Below, one piece after another: positions 52,807 through 61,733 of a stretch of DNA of 64,000 nt. The position numbers were made by a program, and so were the translations under genes. The notes beneath the pieces are model-generated. The model did not search any database. It was not told the origin of the DNA and saw only the letters and a program-made list of their open reading frames with translations. Position 1 is the first letter of the stretch, and each line of letters begins with the position of its first letter. The stretch is from Acidilobaceae archaeon (GTDB lineage Archaea > Thermoproteota > Thermoprotei_A > Sulfolobales > Acidilobaceae). The stretch covers positions 1 through 64,000 of the forward strand of contig JALWEI010000039.1 of the NCBI GenBank assembly GCA_027014125.1, given 5' to 3'.

Positions 52807-53643
52807 TCACAATCCACCCCTCAGCCTCAGGTATAGCCCTAGGACCCTGCGCGCCAAGACCGGGCTAGAGCTGTGAGCCTTCACAAGGAGGCCCCTCCTG
52901 GCGACGGCCTCAACCCTAGCCACATGGCGCCTCACACCCCCGTAGAGGCCCCAGACGCTGCCATAGACTACCCTGCTTGGCGAGGCTATCGAGGCTACAC
53001 CATCCACCGGAGGGGGCTCCACCTCCCTCCTATCATACACTATGGCCGTGAGCACCGGAACCCTGGCAGTCCTGGCCCTGGCTAGTAGGGACTCCAGGAC
53101 CGCCGGGTCCAGGTTGTAGTCCATAACTAGGGCTAGGGGCCACCTCTTCACATGCAGACCCTCCAGTAGCTTATCCGGGTCCCCGCCCCTGGGGCCCTTG
53201 CATATCTCCCTAAGCACCGTATAGGCGGCATGGGGCGGGCGTAGGAGCCTCCCCCTAGCCCCACCCTGGGCTAGTATCGACAGGTACAACTCGTCCCCAA
53301 GCCTATCAGCCGCCCTAGCTAGGAGGGTCACAAGGAAGGCCAGCACCCTGGGCTTCGCCCCGTAGAACATGGAGTCGTGGAGGCCGACGGCCAGGTGGAT
53401 CCTGCGTATGTGCTCCTCCTCGTACTCCCTAACCATGAGCCTGTAGCCCCGCTCCCCCGGGCTCCTAGCGGTCAGCCTCCAGTCTATCCTACCCGGCTCG
53501 TCCCCGGGACTATACTCCCTGAAGTCCACGTACTCGAGGCCCCTCCCCTTGAAGAACGAGGCGGAGTAGCCATGGTAGTAGATGTTGCTGACAGCACGGG
53601 CGGCCCTAACACCGATCCTAGCATTCCTACAATACTCCTCCAC
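52807..53643 (-). CDS. DUF58 protein
   Basis: 278 residues. GLEYVDFREYSPGDEPGRID followed by WRLTARS is the DUF58 signature, and the C-terminal part has a von Willebrand A-like fold. DUF58 proteins normally accompany a MoxR AAA+ ATPase; here the MoxR gene lies 1.25 kb away on the other strand, with a PRC-barrel-like gene and a small RHH gene between. The start is at 53641-53643. A role in maturation of membrane or metal-containing complexes is inferred from the family. Confidence 0.8.
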   Translation of the reverse strand: MEEYCRNARIGVRAARAVSNIYYHGYSASFFKGRGLEYVDFREYSPGDEPGRIDWRLTARSPGERGYRLMVREYEEEHIRRIHLAVGLHDSMFYGAKPRVLAFLVTLLARAADRLGDELYLSILAQGGARGRLLRPPHAAYTVLREICKGPRGGDPDKLLEGLHVKRWPLALVMDYNLDPAVLESLLARARTARVPVLTAIVYDRREVEPPPVDGVASIASPSRVVYGSVWGLYGGVRRHVARVEAVARRGLLVKAHSSSPVLARRVLGLYLRLRGGL

Positions 53644-53696
53644 GAGCCCGGCCCCAGCTATTATACCGGGGCTAGGCTATTAAACAAGGCCGGGGG

Positions 53697-54500
53697 TTGA
53701 ATGGGGTGGCTAGGTTCTACTCTGACAAGGAGCTCAGGGGCTCAACTGTTTACGATAAGCTAGGCCTAGCCTACGGCACCCTCCGGGGCGTCAGGGTGGA
53801 GGGCGGGAGCCTACTCCTCGAGATAGTAGTCAGGGCCAGCGGCAGGGTTGTAGACGTGGGCATGCTGAGGAGGAGGCTCGGGATAGAGGGGCCAGTGGAG
53901 GAGCTGGTGGCCGAGGCTCGGAGGAGGGGCGTGGGGATCCCCTACCGGAGGATGGAGGGGGAGGTTGAGATGCTCAAGGGCCTAGTACCGGTTGAGGAAG
54001 TATGGGTAGCCGACTATAGCGAGGAGCTTGGCATGGGGGTCGTACTACTATCCACGCCAAGGGAAGCCCGCTACAGGGGGCTACCCGAGGATCCCCCGAG
54101 GCCTAGGCTGGCGCCCTTGGAGGAGGTGCGTGGGAAGCCTGTAGTCAGCGTGGAGCGGGGGCTCCTAGGCCTGGCTGAGGGCTACGTGATTGGCCCCGGC
54201 GAGCCAGGGCTTAGGGCGGTGCGGAGCCCGGGTGAGGAGGGGTATGTAAGCTGGCTCAAGTTCATGAATGTGCTGAAGAAGACGGATAGGGGCCTCTACG
54301 AGAGACTAGCAGGGGTATATGACCCCCTGAGGCACACAACCCTGCCGCTTGGGGAGCTGGAGAGGGTTAAGCCCCTCCTAACAAGGGAGGCATGGGACCT
54401 GCTGGAGGGCTTCATAGTCTACAGGCCCAGGAGGGGAGGCTTCACAGACATACCCTGGAGTAAGGTCCTAGCCCTGGGTGATGCAGTGGTTGTAGAGTAG
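53697..54500 (+). CDS. PRC-barrel-like conserved hypothetical protein
   Basis: 267 residues from TTG 53697 (GTG 53706 also possible), after a TATTAAA promoter element that it shares with the divergent DUF58 gene. ARFYSDKELRGSTVYDKLGL followed by AYGTLRGVRVEGG resembles a PRC barrel, a small beta fold for RNA or protein contacts. The rest (for example MEGEVEMLKGLVPVEEVWV and YVSWLKFMNVLKKTDRGLYE) is not recognised. Function unknown. Confidence 0.55.
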   Translation: MNGVARFYSDKELRGSTVYDKLGLAYGTLRGVRVEGGSLLLEIVVRASGRVVDVGMLRRRLGIEGPVEELVAEARRRGVGIPYRRMEGEVEMLKGLVPVEEVWVADYSEELGMGVVLLSTPREARYRGLPEDPPRPRLAPLEEVRGKPVVSVERGLLGLAEGYVIGPGEPGLRAVRSPGEEGYVSWLKFMNVLKKTDRGLYERLAGVYDPLRHTTLPLGELERVKPLLTREAWDLLEGFIVYRPRRGGFTDIPWSKVLALGDAVVVE

Positions 54501-54564
54501 ACAGCATAGTATATCCTAGCCTCCCAGCACCATATTATAGCCTTTGGGCACGGGAGGCCTGAGT

Positions 54565-54708
54565 TTACTGTAGAAGGCCCCTCCTGAGGACCTCGTTAGC
54601 GACCCTGGATAGGGCCTTAACCGTTCCATACTTCCTAACGCTCTCCCGCACTAGGGCCTCATACACGTCATCATCCAGGACTAGCGTGGTCCTTCTAGGC
54701 ATACGCAT
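54565..54708 (-). CDS. Small ribbon-helix-helix DNA-binding protein
   Basis: 47 residues from ATG 54706-54708 (a second ATG two codons in). RRTTLVLDDDVYEALVRESV and then KALSRVANEVLRRGL give a strand followed by two helices, the MetJ/Arc/VapB-type ribbon-helix-helix fold. No toxin gene follows it: downstream on the same strand lies the end of the opposite-strand PRC-like gene. It may be a stand-alone repressor or the remnant of a toxin-antitoxin pair. Confidence 0.65.
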   Translation of the reverse strand: MRMPRRTTLVLDDDVYEALVRESVRKYGTVKALSRVANEVLRRGLLQ

Positions 54709-54892
54709 CTACCATGCCCCTCTCTACTCAGTGTATAGGGTGCCCGTGGACGGGTAATAAAGGCAGGGGCTACACCAAGGATCAAACTAAACTAATAAAT
54801 ATATATGCTGATATGCCTAGCCACACTCCAGCAACTTATATACCAAGGCCCTACCGCGTATAGCGGAGAGCCTATGGGAGGACCTAGAGGAG

Positions 54893-55933
54893 TTGAAGGC
54901 TTGGGATAGCATAGGGGATCTCCAGAAAGGCCTGGATAGGGTTGTAGTGGGTATGCGCTGGGAGAAGGAGATCCTACTCGCCACTATGATCGCCAACGGC
55001 CACATCCTACTAGAGGGGGTCCCAGGTATAGCTAAGACCACGATGGTCAGGGCCCTGGCAAGGCTCATGGGACTAACCACCGGGTGGGACTACGAGCTCG
55101 GGGGAACCAGGTTCAGGGGGTTCTCCAGGATCCAGTTCACCCCCGACCTCCTCCCCGGGGATGTGACTGGCAGCCTGGTCTTCGACCCGGAGAGGAGGAC
55201 CTTCACCCCCCACCCGGGCCCGATCTTCGCCTACCTGGTACTTGCCGATGAGATCAACAGGGCTACACCGAGGACCCAGAGCGCCCTCCTAGAGGCGATG
55301 CAGGAGAGGCAGGTAACGATAGGGGAGTGGACCTACAGGCTTGAGGACAGGGCCCGGGGCAAGTGGTTCCTAGTGGTTGCCACCCAGAACCCTGTGGAGC
55401 AGGAGGGCACCTACCCCCTCCCCGAGGCACAGCTCGACAGGTTCACCGTTAGGATACTAGTAGGCTACCCTGCAAGCCTGGAAGAGGAGAAGAGCATACT
55501 GAGGCTCCACCTAGGCGGCCTGGCCGAGCCTGTGGAGGCCCTGGAGCCAGTGGTGGATCCCGGGTGGCTTGTCCGAGCCCAGGAGGAGGCCCTTGAGGTG
55601 GGGGTGCCTGATGGCGTGTTGGAGGAGGCTACTAGGATAGTTAGGGCCACCAGGCCGGAGGTGTATGAGCCCGCTAGGAGGTTCTTCCAGCTGGGCGCCA
55701 GTCCCAGGGCTGGCATAGCCCTGGTGAGGGCTGCCAGGGCCCTGGCGTACCTGAGGGGGGAGGACGTTGTGAGCAGGGAGAGCCTGCGCGATATGGTCTT
55801 CCCCGTCCTCAACCATAGGGTTGTTCCGGATCCTGAGGCGCTGGTGGAGTATGAGGAGAGGTATGGCCTCTACACGGCTAGGGTCGAGCTTATAAGGGAG
55901 GGGCTACGGAGTGTCATGGAGAGCGTCTCCTAG
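54893..55933 (+). CDS. MoxR-family AAA+ ATPase
   Basis: 346 residues. Walker A is GVPGIAKTTMV (about 42), the family segment FTPDLLPGDVTGSLVFDP follows, Walker B is LVLADEINRATPRTQSALLE (about 114) and sensor 1 is VATQNPVEQEGTYPLPEAQL. MoxR proteins are chaperone-like ATPases that act with DUF58 and vWA proteins. TTG 54893 is the start; the TATA element CTTATATAC (54834-54842) lies upstream. The genes after it encode an ABC exporter. Confidence 0.88.
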   Translation: MKAWDSIGDLQKGLDRVVVGMRWEKEILLATMIANGHILLEGVPGIAKTTMVRALARLMGLTTGWDYELGGTRFRGFSRIQFTPDLLPGDVTGSLVFDPERRTFTPHPGPIFAYLVLADEINRATPRTQSALLEAMQERQVTIGEWTYRLEDRARGKWFLVVATQNPVEQEGTYPLPEAQLDRFTVRILVGYPASLEEEKSILRLHLGGLAEPVEALEPVVDPGWLVRAQEEALEVGVPDGVLEEATRIVRATRPEVYEPARRFFQLGASPRAGIALVRAARALAYLRGEDVVSRESLRDMVFPVLNHRVVPDPEALVEYEERYGLYTARVELIREGLRSVMESVS

Positions 55934-55944
55934 CCCCCCGGGGG

Positions 55945-56865
55945 ATGACTGGGATGCACGATGTGGTGTACTTCGAGGACGTCTACAAGGCCTATAACGA
56001 TAAGATGGCGCTTAGAGGCGCGTCATTCGCCATACCACGAGGCGCGGTCTCCGGGCTACTGGGCCCCAACGGCAGTGGGAAGACGACAAGCCTCAAGCTG
56101 GCCCTGGGCCTCCTCAAGCCCAGCAGGGGGGCAGTCCTGGTCCTGGGGGAGGACCCCTGGAGCGAGCCCGGGGTTAGGGCTAGCATAGGGTACCTCCCAG
56201 AGTCCCCGATATACCCGAGGGATGCGAGGGTTAGCACACTGCTCCACCATATAGCCAGGCTGAAGGGGGCCAGCCTGGGGGAGGCTGAGAGGGCTGCTAG
56301 GCTGGTGGGGATCGATAAGCTGATGGGGTACCCCATCTCATCCCTCTCCCGGGGCTACCTACAGAGGCTTGGCCTTGCACTAGCCCTCCTGGGTGAGCCC
56401 GAGCTCCTGCTCCTCGACGAGCCGACGGCTAACCTGGATCCGAGGGCTCGGGTCGAGATATTGAGGCTGGTTAGGGATGTGAGTAGCATGCTCGACGCCA
56501 CCGTGGTTATATCGAGCCACATACTCCCCGAGCTCCAGGAGGTTGTCGACTACCTTGTTATAATAAGCCAGGGTGAGGTCCTTGATCACGGCCCTGTGGA
56601 GGAGCTGGCCAGGAGGTATAGGGCCAGGATGCTCTACAGGGTCTCGACGCCCAACCCTAGGCTACTCGCTAGGGACCTCATAGTCCTCCACTATGTCGAT
56701 GGCGTGATGCTGGGAGAGGATTCTATTACGGTCTACGTCTCCTCCACCCACTACAGGGCCTTCGAGGCCAGGCTGGAGGAGCTAGCTGGGGAGGGCTTGG
56801 TGGAGGAGTACCGTGTAGAGACTGGGTTGCTGGGTGAGATCTATGAGGCCGCGGTTTCCGGGTAA
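55945..56865 (+). CDS. ABC transporter ATPase
   Basis: 306 residues. Walker A LGPNGSGKTTSLKLALGLL (about 37), signature LSRGYLQRLGLALALLGEP (about 133), Walker B LLLLDEPTANLD (about 155) and H-loop VISSHILPELQEV. It belongs to the drug/lipid export ATPases with a roughly 100-residue C-terminal extension. The permease gene overlaps its end. ATG 55945 or ATG 55954. Confidence 0.9.
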   Translation: MTGMHDVVYFEDVYKAYNDKMALRGASFAIPRGAVSGLLGPNGSGKTTSLKLALGLLKPSRGAVLVLGEDPWSEPGVRASIGYLPESPIYPRDARVSTLLHHIARLKGASLGEAERAARLVGIDKLMGYPISSLSRGYLQRLGLALALLGEPELLLLDEPTANLDPRARVEILRLVRDVSSMLDATVVISSHILPELQEVVDYLVIISQGEVLDHGPVEELARRYRARMLYRVSTPNPRLLARDLIVLHYVDGVMLGEDSITVYVSSTHYRAFEARLEELAGEGLVEEYRVETGLLGEIYEAAVSG

Positions 56866-57601
56866 GCCCAGGCTTGGCGGGCCGCTAGCCGGGCATGTGG
56901 ATTACATACTCTCCAGGTACAGCAAGGCCGTCGTGGCTAGTACAATAGTTGTCGGCCTGATCTACAGCACCTCTATACTGCTGGCTCTACTACCCTCCGG
57001 CGTGGACCTGGTTGTGTGGGTCGGCATACTAGTCATGCTCGTCTACCTGGCTGTCGTGATAGAGCTAGCGGGCAACATGGCCCAGGAGCTGGGCTCGGGA
57101 GAGGCAGCCCTCTACCTCGCAACCCCCCTATCCAGGGTGCAGTATACCCTGGCCTGGACCGCCAGCCTGGCCCTGCCTACTATAGCCTCCTATACAGCCT
57201 CCCTGCTCACCCCCCTCCTCGTGGTGAGCCCGGGGCTGGTGGCCCGGGATGTCGTGTGGGGCCTAGCCCTGGGGGTCTCGGGGGAGATACTCTACTACAC
57301 GGTGATCATAACCGGGCTTGCAATCATACTCAGGAGGAAGAACCTAGTATCCATCATAGGCCTCATGCTCCTAATCATGGGCCCGCTAGTAATCGTCCTC
57401 ACGGCTATAATCTACGCCTCCATAACCGGAACCGACGTAAACCCGGACACCCTGAAGAGCCTGATAGGCGTCTTCCACCCCATCGCCCTACTCAAGGAGG
57501 AGACGCTGGACTTCACAGCACCCATTATCTACTCCCTAACATCGTCCCTACTACTACTAGCGCTGGTGGCTAGATACGCCGCCAGGAGCCTGGAGGTGTA
57601 G
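56843..57601 (+). CDS. ABC-2 type membrane permease
   Basis: About 252 residues with six membrane spans, for example AVVASTIVVGLIYSTSILLA, WVGILVMLVYLAVVIELAG and VSIIGLMLLIMGPLVIVLTA. It overlaps the ATPase stop by 23 bases and would form the transporter pore. Substrate unknown. ATG 56843 is preferred over the GTG nine bases earlier. Confidence 0.8.
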   Translation: MRPRFPGKPRLGGPLAGHVDYILSRYSKAVVASTIVVGLIYSTSILLALLPSGVDLVVWVGILVMLVYLAVVIELAGNMAQELGSGEAALYLATPLSRVQYTLAWTASLALPTIASYTASLLTPLLVVSPGLVARDVVWGLALGVSGEILYYTVIITGLAIILRRKNLVSIIGLMLLIMGPLVIVLTAIIYASITGTDVNPDTLKSLIGVFHPIALLKEETLDFTAPIIYSLTSSLLLLALVARYAARSLEV

Positions 57602-57605
57602 CGGG

Positions 57606-58628
57606 TTGATACTCAGAGTCATCGGGGCCCTACTCCTGATAACATCCCTAATCACAGGCATGACCCTGGCAGGCTTCACGCTGGCAGGCATAGAGCCCTC
57701 TATAACCACAGGCATCCTCGCAGCCTATACCGGCTATGGGAGCTACTTTGTGACCGCCGACAAGGATAACCTGGTCGTGGTGTGGCTGGCCGACCTGGCA
57801 TACAGGAGCTCGGGAGCCGATGTGAGGGCTGACGTGTATAAGTATAAGATCGCATATAACTTCACCGTCCCTAAGGGGAGTAGGCCCCAGCCCGCCCCGA
57901 TGGTGCCGCCCATCCATGTTGCAACCATCACCTACACCAACACTACGGGAACCACAGCGACCATCGTCACGACCCAGGTACAGGTTCCATCATCCTATGG
58001 CATAACCTATGGCGGCCCCTTCAAGGGCTACTATATGAAGGAGTGCAGGATGTACGTTCTAACCAGTAGCGACATGGAGAAGGTCCTCAAGAACCCCGAT
58101 GTACTGGCTAGGCTGAGGAAGCCTCCCCTCAACGGCGACCCTCTACTAGGCCAAGCCTACATTAAGCTGGTCGAGTCCTACGCCTCTCATAAGTACATCG
58201 TTGAGGAGCCTGGAGTCTCGTGCAGCATTGAGGAGACTCTACAGGAGAGGCCCGTGATGGCCGTGATAGTCCACCTCGTCGACCCAGAACGGCTTAGTAT
58301 AGACGCCGGTTCAATCGTGGTCCCGGGCACCCTCATCCACAGCTTCATTCTAAACAGGTCCTCAGACCCACTTGAGCTAGAGACGCCCACCAGTAGGGCT
58401 GCGATCTTTGTAAGGGACTACCTTGAGACCATGGCCAACACTATGGCCGCGTCATCCACTATATCGGTCAGGGCTACGCTGGAGGCGAGCCCCATGGCAT
58501 TATGGAGGCTGGCCTCTATAGCCATACTAGGCCTCGCCCTAATGAGGCTCGACCGGGGGGAGAGGGGGGATCTCCTCCCGGGCCCGCTTAGAAGGCTAGC
58601 CCGGAGGCTCGGTATCGGTAGAGGCTAG
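57606..58628 (+). CDS. Membrane protein of unknown function in the MoxR/ABC cluster
   Basis: 340 residues from TTG 57606, four bases after the permease. An N-terminal span (VIGALLLITSLITGMTLAGF) and a C-terminal one (LWRLASIAILGLALMRL) enclose a roughly 240-residue extracytoplasmic region rich in Thr and Tyr with two cysteines. No family recognised. Gene order suggests a partner of the ABC exporter. Its end overlaps the convergent vWA gene by 41 bases. Confidence 0.6.
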   Translation: MILRVIGALLLITSLITGMTLAGFTLAGIEPSITTGILAAYTGYGSYFVTADKDNLVVVWLADLAYRSSGADVRADVYKYKIAYNFTVPKGSRPQPAPMVPPIHVATITYTNTTGTTATIVTTQVQVPSSYGITYGGPFKGYYMKECRMYVLTSSDMEKVLKNPDVLARLRKPPLNGDPLLGQAYIKLVESYASHKYIVEEPGVSCSIEETLQERPVMAVIVHLVDPERLSIDAGSIVVPGTLIHSFILNRSSDPLELETPTSRAAIFVRDYLETMANTMAASSTISVRATLEASPMALWRLASIAILGLALMRLDRGERGDLLPGPLRRLARRLGIGRG

Positions 58629-59556
58629 CCACCGTGGATAGCAGCGCACCTACCAAGGCCAGGTATGGCGCTAGGGGCTCCCTAGCCGTGACCTCTGCCC
58701 TTAGGCTCGCCTTAGCCGTTGCCTCCGCGACTAGCGTCGTGTTTACGTGGACCCCGATCTCCTTGAATGCCTCCAGTAGCTGGGCCTCGGAGCCTACCCT
58801 GTAGGACTTACCTCCCGTCTCCTCTGCTATGTACTCCATCAGCTCCACCCCGCTAGGGTCGTCTCCGGTGTATATAGTGTGGACCGGTATACCCTGCCTC
58901 TTGAGCTCCTCCACGAGATCTGGGATCTGCTGGGCATCGGCCGGGATACCGTCGGAGAGGAGTACTATAGCCGCTGGTAGCCCGAGCTTCGTGTATACGC
59001 TTAGCCATCCGAGCGCCGTGGCGAGTGGGTGGTAGAATATGGTGCCTCCCCCGGCGGTTAGGTTCCGTATTGCTAACACCACCTTCTCCCTGTCGTCGGT
59101 GGGCGGGATCCCAGCCTCTACTTTATGGCTGAAGGATATGAGGCCAACATCTATCCTAGGATCTAGGCCCTCAACCATGTTTACCGCGGCCCTCTTGACC
59201 GCCTCCAGCTTCCACCCCTCCATGCTCCCCGAGACGTCGATGGCAAGGACTAGGCCGGGCCTGGGTGGGATCCTTATCTGGGACTTGGAGGAGGCCTCCT
59301 CCTCAACGACGACCTTGTACTCTAGGGCTGGCCCGGCCAGTGCGAGCAGGATCGCCACCAGTGCTAGGACCTCCAGCGCTAGGAGTAGCCTTCCACCCCT
59401 CGGGGGGCTGGGTTGCACCCGGTGAGCTAGGGGGTGCCTTAACACTACTAGCCCTGTCCAGATCCTTCTCCCCCACCTGACCCTTGCCGCTATGTAGAGT
59501 AGCACTAGTAACGGAGTAAGCAGGGCGGCCTCGGGGTGCTCTAGGATTATCCTCAT
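58588..59556 (-). CDS. von Willebrand factor A domain membrane protein, BatA-like
   Basis: 322 residues. Two N-terminal spans (LLTPLLVLLYIAARV and LALEVLALVAILLALAGPAL) precede a vWA domain with the MIDAS motif AIDVSGSM (Asp 107), SFSHKVEAG and LLSDGIPAD, and a C-terminal span. Such proteins bind Mg through MIDAS and act with MoxR and DUF58. It overlaps the next vWA gene by four bases, so the two are translationally coupled. Confidence 0.85.
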   Translation of the reverse strand: MRIILEHPEAALLTPLLVLLYIAARVRWGRRIWTGLVVLRHPLAHRVQPSPPRGGRLLLALEVLALVAILLALAGPALEYKVVVEEEASSKSQIRIPPRPGLVLAIDVSGSMEGWKLEAVKRAAVNMVEGLDPRIDVGLISFSHKVEAGIPPTDDREKVVLAIRNLTAGGGTIFYHPLATALGWLSVYTKLGLPAAIVLLSDGIPADAQQIPDLVEELKRQGIPVHTIYTGDDPSGVELMEYIAEETGGKSYRVGSEAQLLEAFKEIGVHVNTTLVAEATAKASLRAEVTAREPLAPYLALVGALLSTVASLYRYRASGLAF

Positions 59557-60452
59557 GGGCCCGTCACCTTGGATGACGCCAGTAGTACTAGTGAGGCTAG
59601 GAGTAGTATCGTTGTGGGCGTGTAATCCCTCCTCTCGATAGGTATCATACCATCAACCGATGCAGCCTCCACCTTTGCCTCCTTGTACAGGTCCCTGGCC
59701 AAGTCTGCTAGAACCCCTGGGGGCGGGTTGGAGCCTAGCTTGTATAGCGGCCACCCTGTCTCCTGGGCTAGCTCCTCTAGGATACTCCTCGGATCCTCCC
59801 CCACCTTGACCAGTGCAACCGCCACGTTGCCCTCGTCTATGCCCCTAGCCACGGTCTTAGGGTCTGGACCCATATTGTTTGCCCCATCGCTCACCAGCAC
59901 GACCACTATAGGCAGGCCGGTGGCCCTAGCAACGGTGGCTGCATAGCCTAGGGCGGTGCCTATCGCCGTGTACCTCGAGGCCCCCCTTATCATTGAGAGG
60001 TTCCCCACACACCCCTGAGGCGGCCCGGGGCTGCAAACCTCCTCAACCCTCATGTGGAACTTGTATACCGCCACCCTATCCTTGGGGCCTAGGGCTTCTA
60101 GGTAGCTCTCCACGAAGGACCTAGTCTCCCCTATATGGGGCCCTATACTCTTAGAGTCGTCAACCAGCACGATGTGGAGGGCTGGGACCTCTGCCAGGAC
60201 CTCCCCGCTCACTCCGCTGGCAGGGATCCATGTCACCCTTACAATGTAGACCCCGGAGGCTGCCAGGACTGCTAGTAGTATCCCTATGGCCCGTGCGTAG
60301 CCTAGTATGGCTACTACCCTCGATGACCTGCCCCCTAGGTATGATATTAGGATCCGCCTCCGGGCCCCGGCCCTTTGCGCAAGGAGCAGGGGTATCAGGG
60401 GTAGGGGTAGGCCTGCTGCCAGCATCCAGGGGTGGCTTATGCCAGCCTCCAT
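59553..60452 (-). CDS. von Willebrand factor A domain membrane protein, second copy
   Basis: About 299 residues from ATG 60452. Spans near the N-terminus (WMLAAGLPLPLIPLLLA, AIGILLAVLAASGVYIV) precede a vWA domain with HIVLVDDSKSIGPH, DxSxS-type MIDAS, and LVSDGANNMGPDP. A C-terminal span TTILLLASLVLLASS ends it. Longer readings start inside the preceding gene. It pairs with the vWA gene downstream. Confidence 0.82.
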   Translation of the reverse strand: MEAGISHPWMLAAGLPLPLIPLLLAQRAGARRRILISYLGGRSSRVVAILGYARAIGILLAVLAASGVYIVRVTWIPASGVSGEVLAEVPALHIVLVDDSKSIGPHIGETRSFVESYLEALGPKDRVAVYKFHMRVEEVCSPGPPQGCVGNLSMIRGASRYTAIGTALGYAATVARATGLPIVVVLVSDGANNMGPDPKTVARGIDEGNVAVALVKVGEDPRSILEELAQETGWPLYKLGSNPPPGVLADLARDLYKEAKVEAASVDGMIPIERRDYTPTTILLLASLVLLASSKVTGP

Positions 60453-60462
60453 GGCATCCACC

Positions 60463-61281
60463 CTAGTCGTCGCTGGGCGGCTGTCCTCCTCCAGCACCTG
60501 AGCCCATCCCGTTGTTTACGCCAGCCTCCTGGCTGCTCTCTTGGAGCTTCTGTAGGAGTGTGTAGAGCTCGTAGGAGTATGGCGAGCCCCCTAACCCAGT
60601 GGTATCGATGCTTACGCCCAGGCTCATGTTGCCCTGGATGCACTTTGACTGCGCATCCGGGTCGTCCTGCACGGCCTTCATTATTGCCTTTAGTAGGGTT
60701 AGGTCGTTGTAGAGGCCCTGGACCGCTGCTAGGCCCTTCATGTAGACCTCCTTATGTTCATCCGAGAGCAGGCTGGCCAGGTCTACCTGGGTTGCATTGG
60801 ATAGCGCTACCCTCGTCGTTGCTAGGATGACATCCACCTGGCCCTCTATCTGGCTCCACTCGGCCACTGCCTCCTCTACCCTGCACTCGTTGAGGAGTAG
60901 TAACACCCTGGTTATGTTACCCGTTATACTGCTGTGGATCGTACTAGCGTTATACACAGCCGCGGCTGCCCAGGCCATGTGGGCGTAGCTCTTGAACGCC
61001 TCTGACATGAGGCCTAGGAGGCCTCCCCCGCCGCCTAGTAGGGATAGGTCCTCCAGCCTGGATGCCACGTCTAGGGCCTCCCCCGCGGCTCCGCTGCCCG
61101 GGCTCTTTCCCTCCGCTAGGAGCCTCGTCGACTGGTTGTAGTGCAGGACGGCTAGTTGTATGTCCTCTAGTAGGTCTCCGCTCCCTGCCTCGGCCCCGCT
61201 ATCCTCTTGTTTGGGTAGGAATGGGTAGAGGAGTAGTATTGCGAGTATGATGGATAGTATTGCCTTGTGGAGCCTCTTCAT
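60463..61281 (-). CDS. Exported helical protein of unknown function
   Basis: 272 residues. An N-terminal anchor/signal (ILSIILAILLLYPFLP) is followed by a mostly helical region with N-glycosylation-type sites (NQST, NITR, NATQ, NMSL) and a Gly/Ser/Pro-rich tail NNGMGSGAGGGQPPSDD. No family recognised. It is just upstream of the two vWA genes on the same strand, so it may be the exported partner of that machinery. Confidence 0.6.
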   Translation of the reverse strand: MKRLHKAILSIILAILLLYPFLPKQEDSGAEAGSGDLLEDIQLAVLHYNQSTRLLAEGKSPGSGAAGEALDVASRLEDLSLLGGGGGLLGLMSEAFKSYAHMAWAAAAVYNASTIHSSITGNITRVLLLLNECRVEEAVAEWSQIEGQVDVILATTRVALSNATQVDLASLLSDEHKEVYMKGLAAVQGLYNDLTLLKAIMKAVQDDPDAQSKCIQGNMSLGVSIDTTGLGGSPYSYELYTLLQKLQESSQEAGVNNGMGSGAGGGQPPSDD

Positions 61282-61287
61282 GCCATG

Positions 61288-61653
61288 TCAGCTCCTCGTT
61301 GCCCCCACCGCGAGGCCCACTATGAATCCTAGGGTGAAGGGTGATAGGGTCATTAGCCCTAGGACCTTGGCTGCCTCTACTAGTGCCTCCCTAACCTCAG
61401 CCCCGGCCTCTGCTGCTATCTTCTTTAGAGTGGCCAGCTCGTCTACGCTCCTCCCATAGGCCCACACGTTTAGGGCCAGCGTGGCCGCCATGAGGCCGAC
61501 TGCTGCTATGAGGTATTTGGCTATCCTTACTGCCAGGTAGCCCAGCGCGGCGCCGACTAGGAAGTTGACTATTATCACTCCTGCTAGGACTGGGTCGCTC
61601 GCTGCCGCCTCTGCTATGTTGCCTAGCAGCTCTAGGTTTCCTGCCTCTGGCAT
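61288..61653 (-). CDS. Small membrane protein, possibly FUN14-like
   Basis: 121 residues with spans VLAGVIIVNFLVGAALGYLA, YLIAAVGLMAATLALNVWA and GLMTLSPFTLGFIVGLAVG, Gly-rich in the FUN14 style, and one charged helix between. It ends six bases before the exported helical protein and heads this operon. Assignment to FUN14 is weak. Confidence 0.55.
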   Translation of the reverse strand: MPEAGNLELLGNIAEAAASDPVLAGVIIVNFLVGAALGYLAVRIAKYLIAAVGLMAATLALNVWAYGRSVDELATLKKIAAEAGAEVREALVEAAKVLGLMTLSPFTLGFIVGLAVGATRS

Positions 61654-61733
61654 GTTTCTGCTTCACCCCCTCCTAGGGTGTTTTTGGTTGTTGCGCCCAG
61701 AGGGTATAGTGTGTGGTCTCGTGGCTTTATCGG

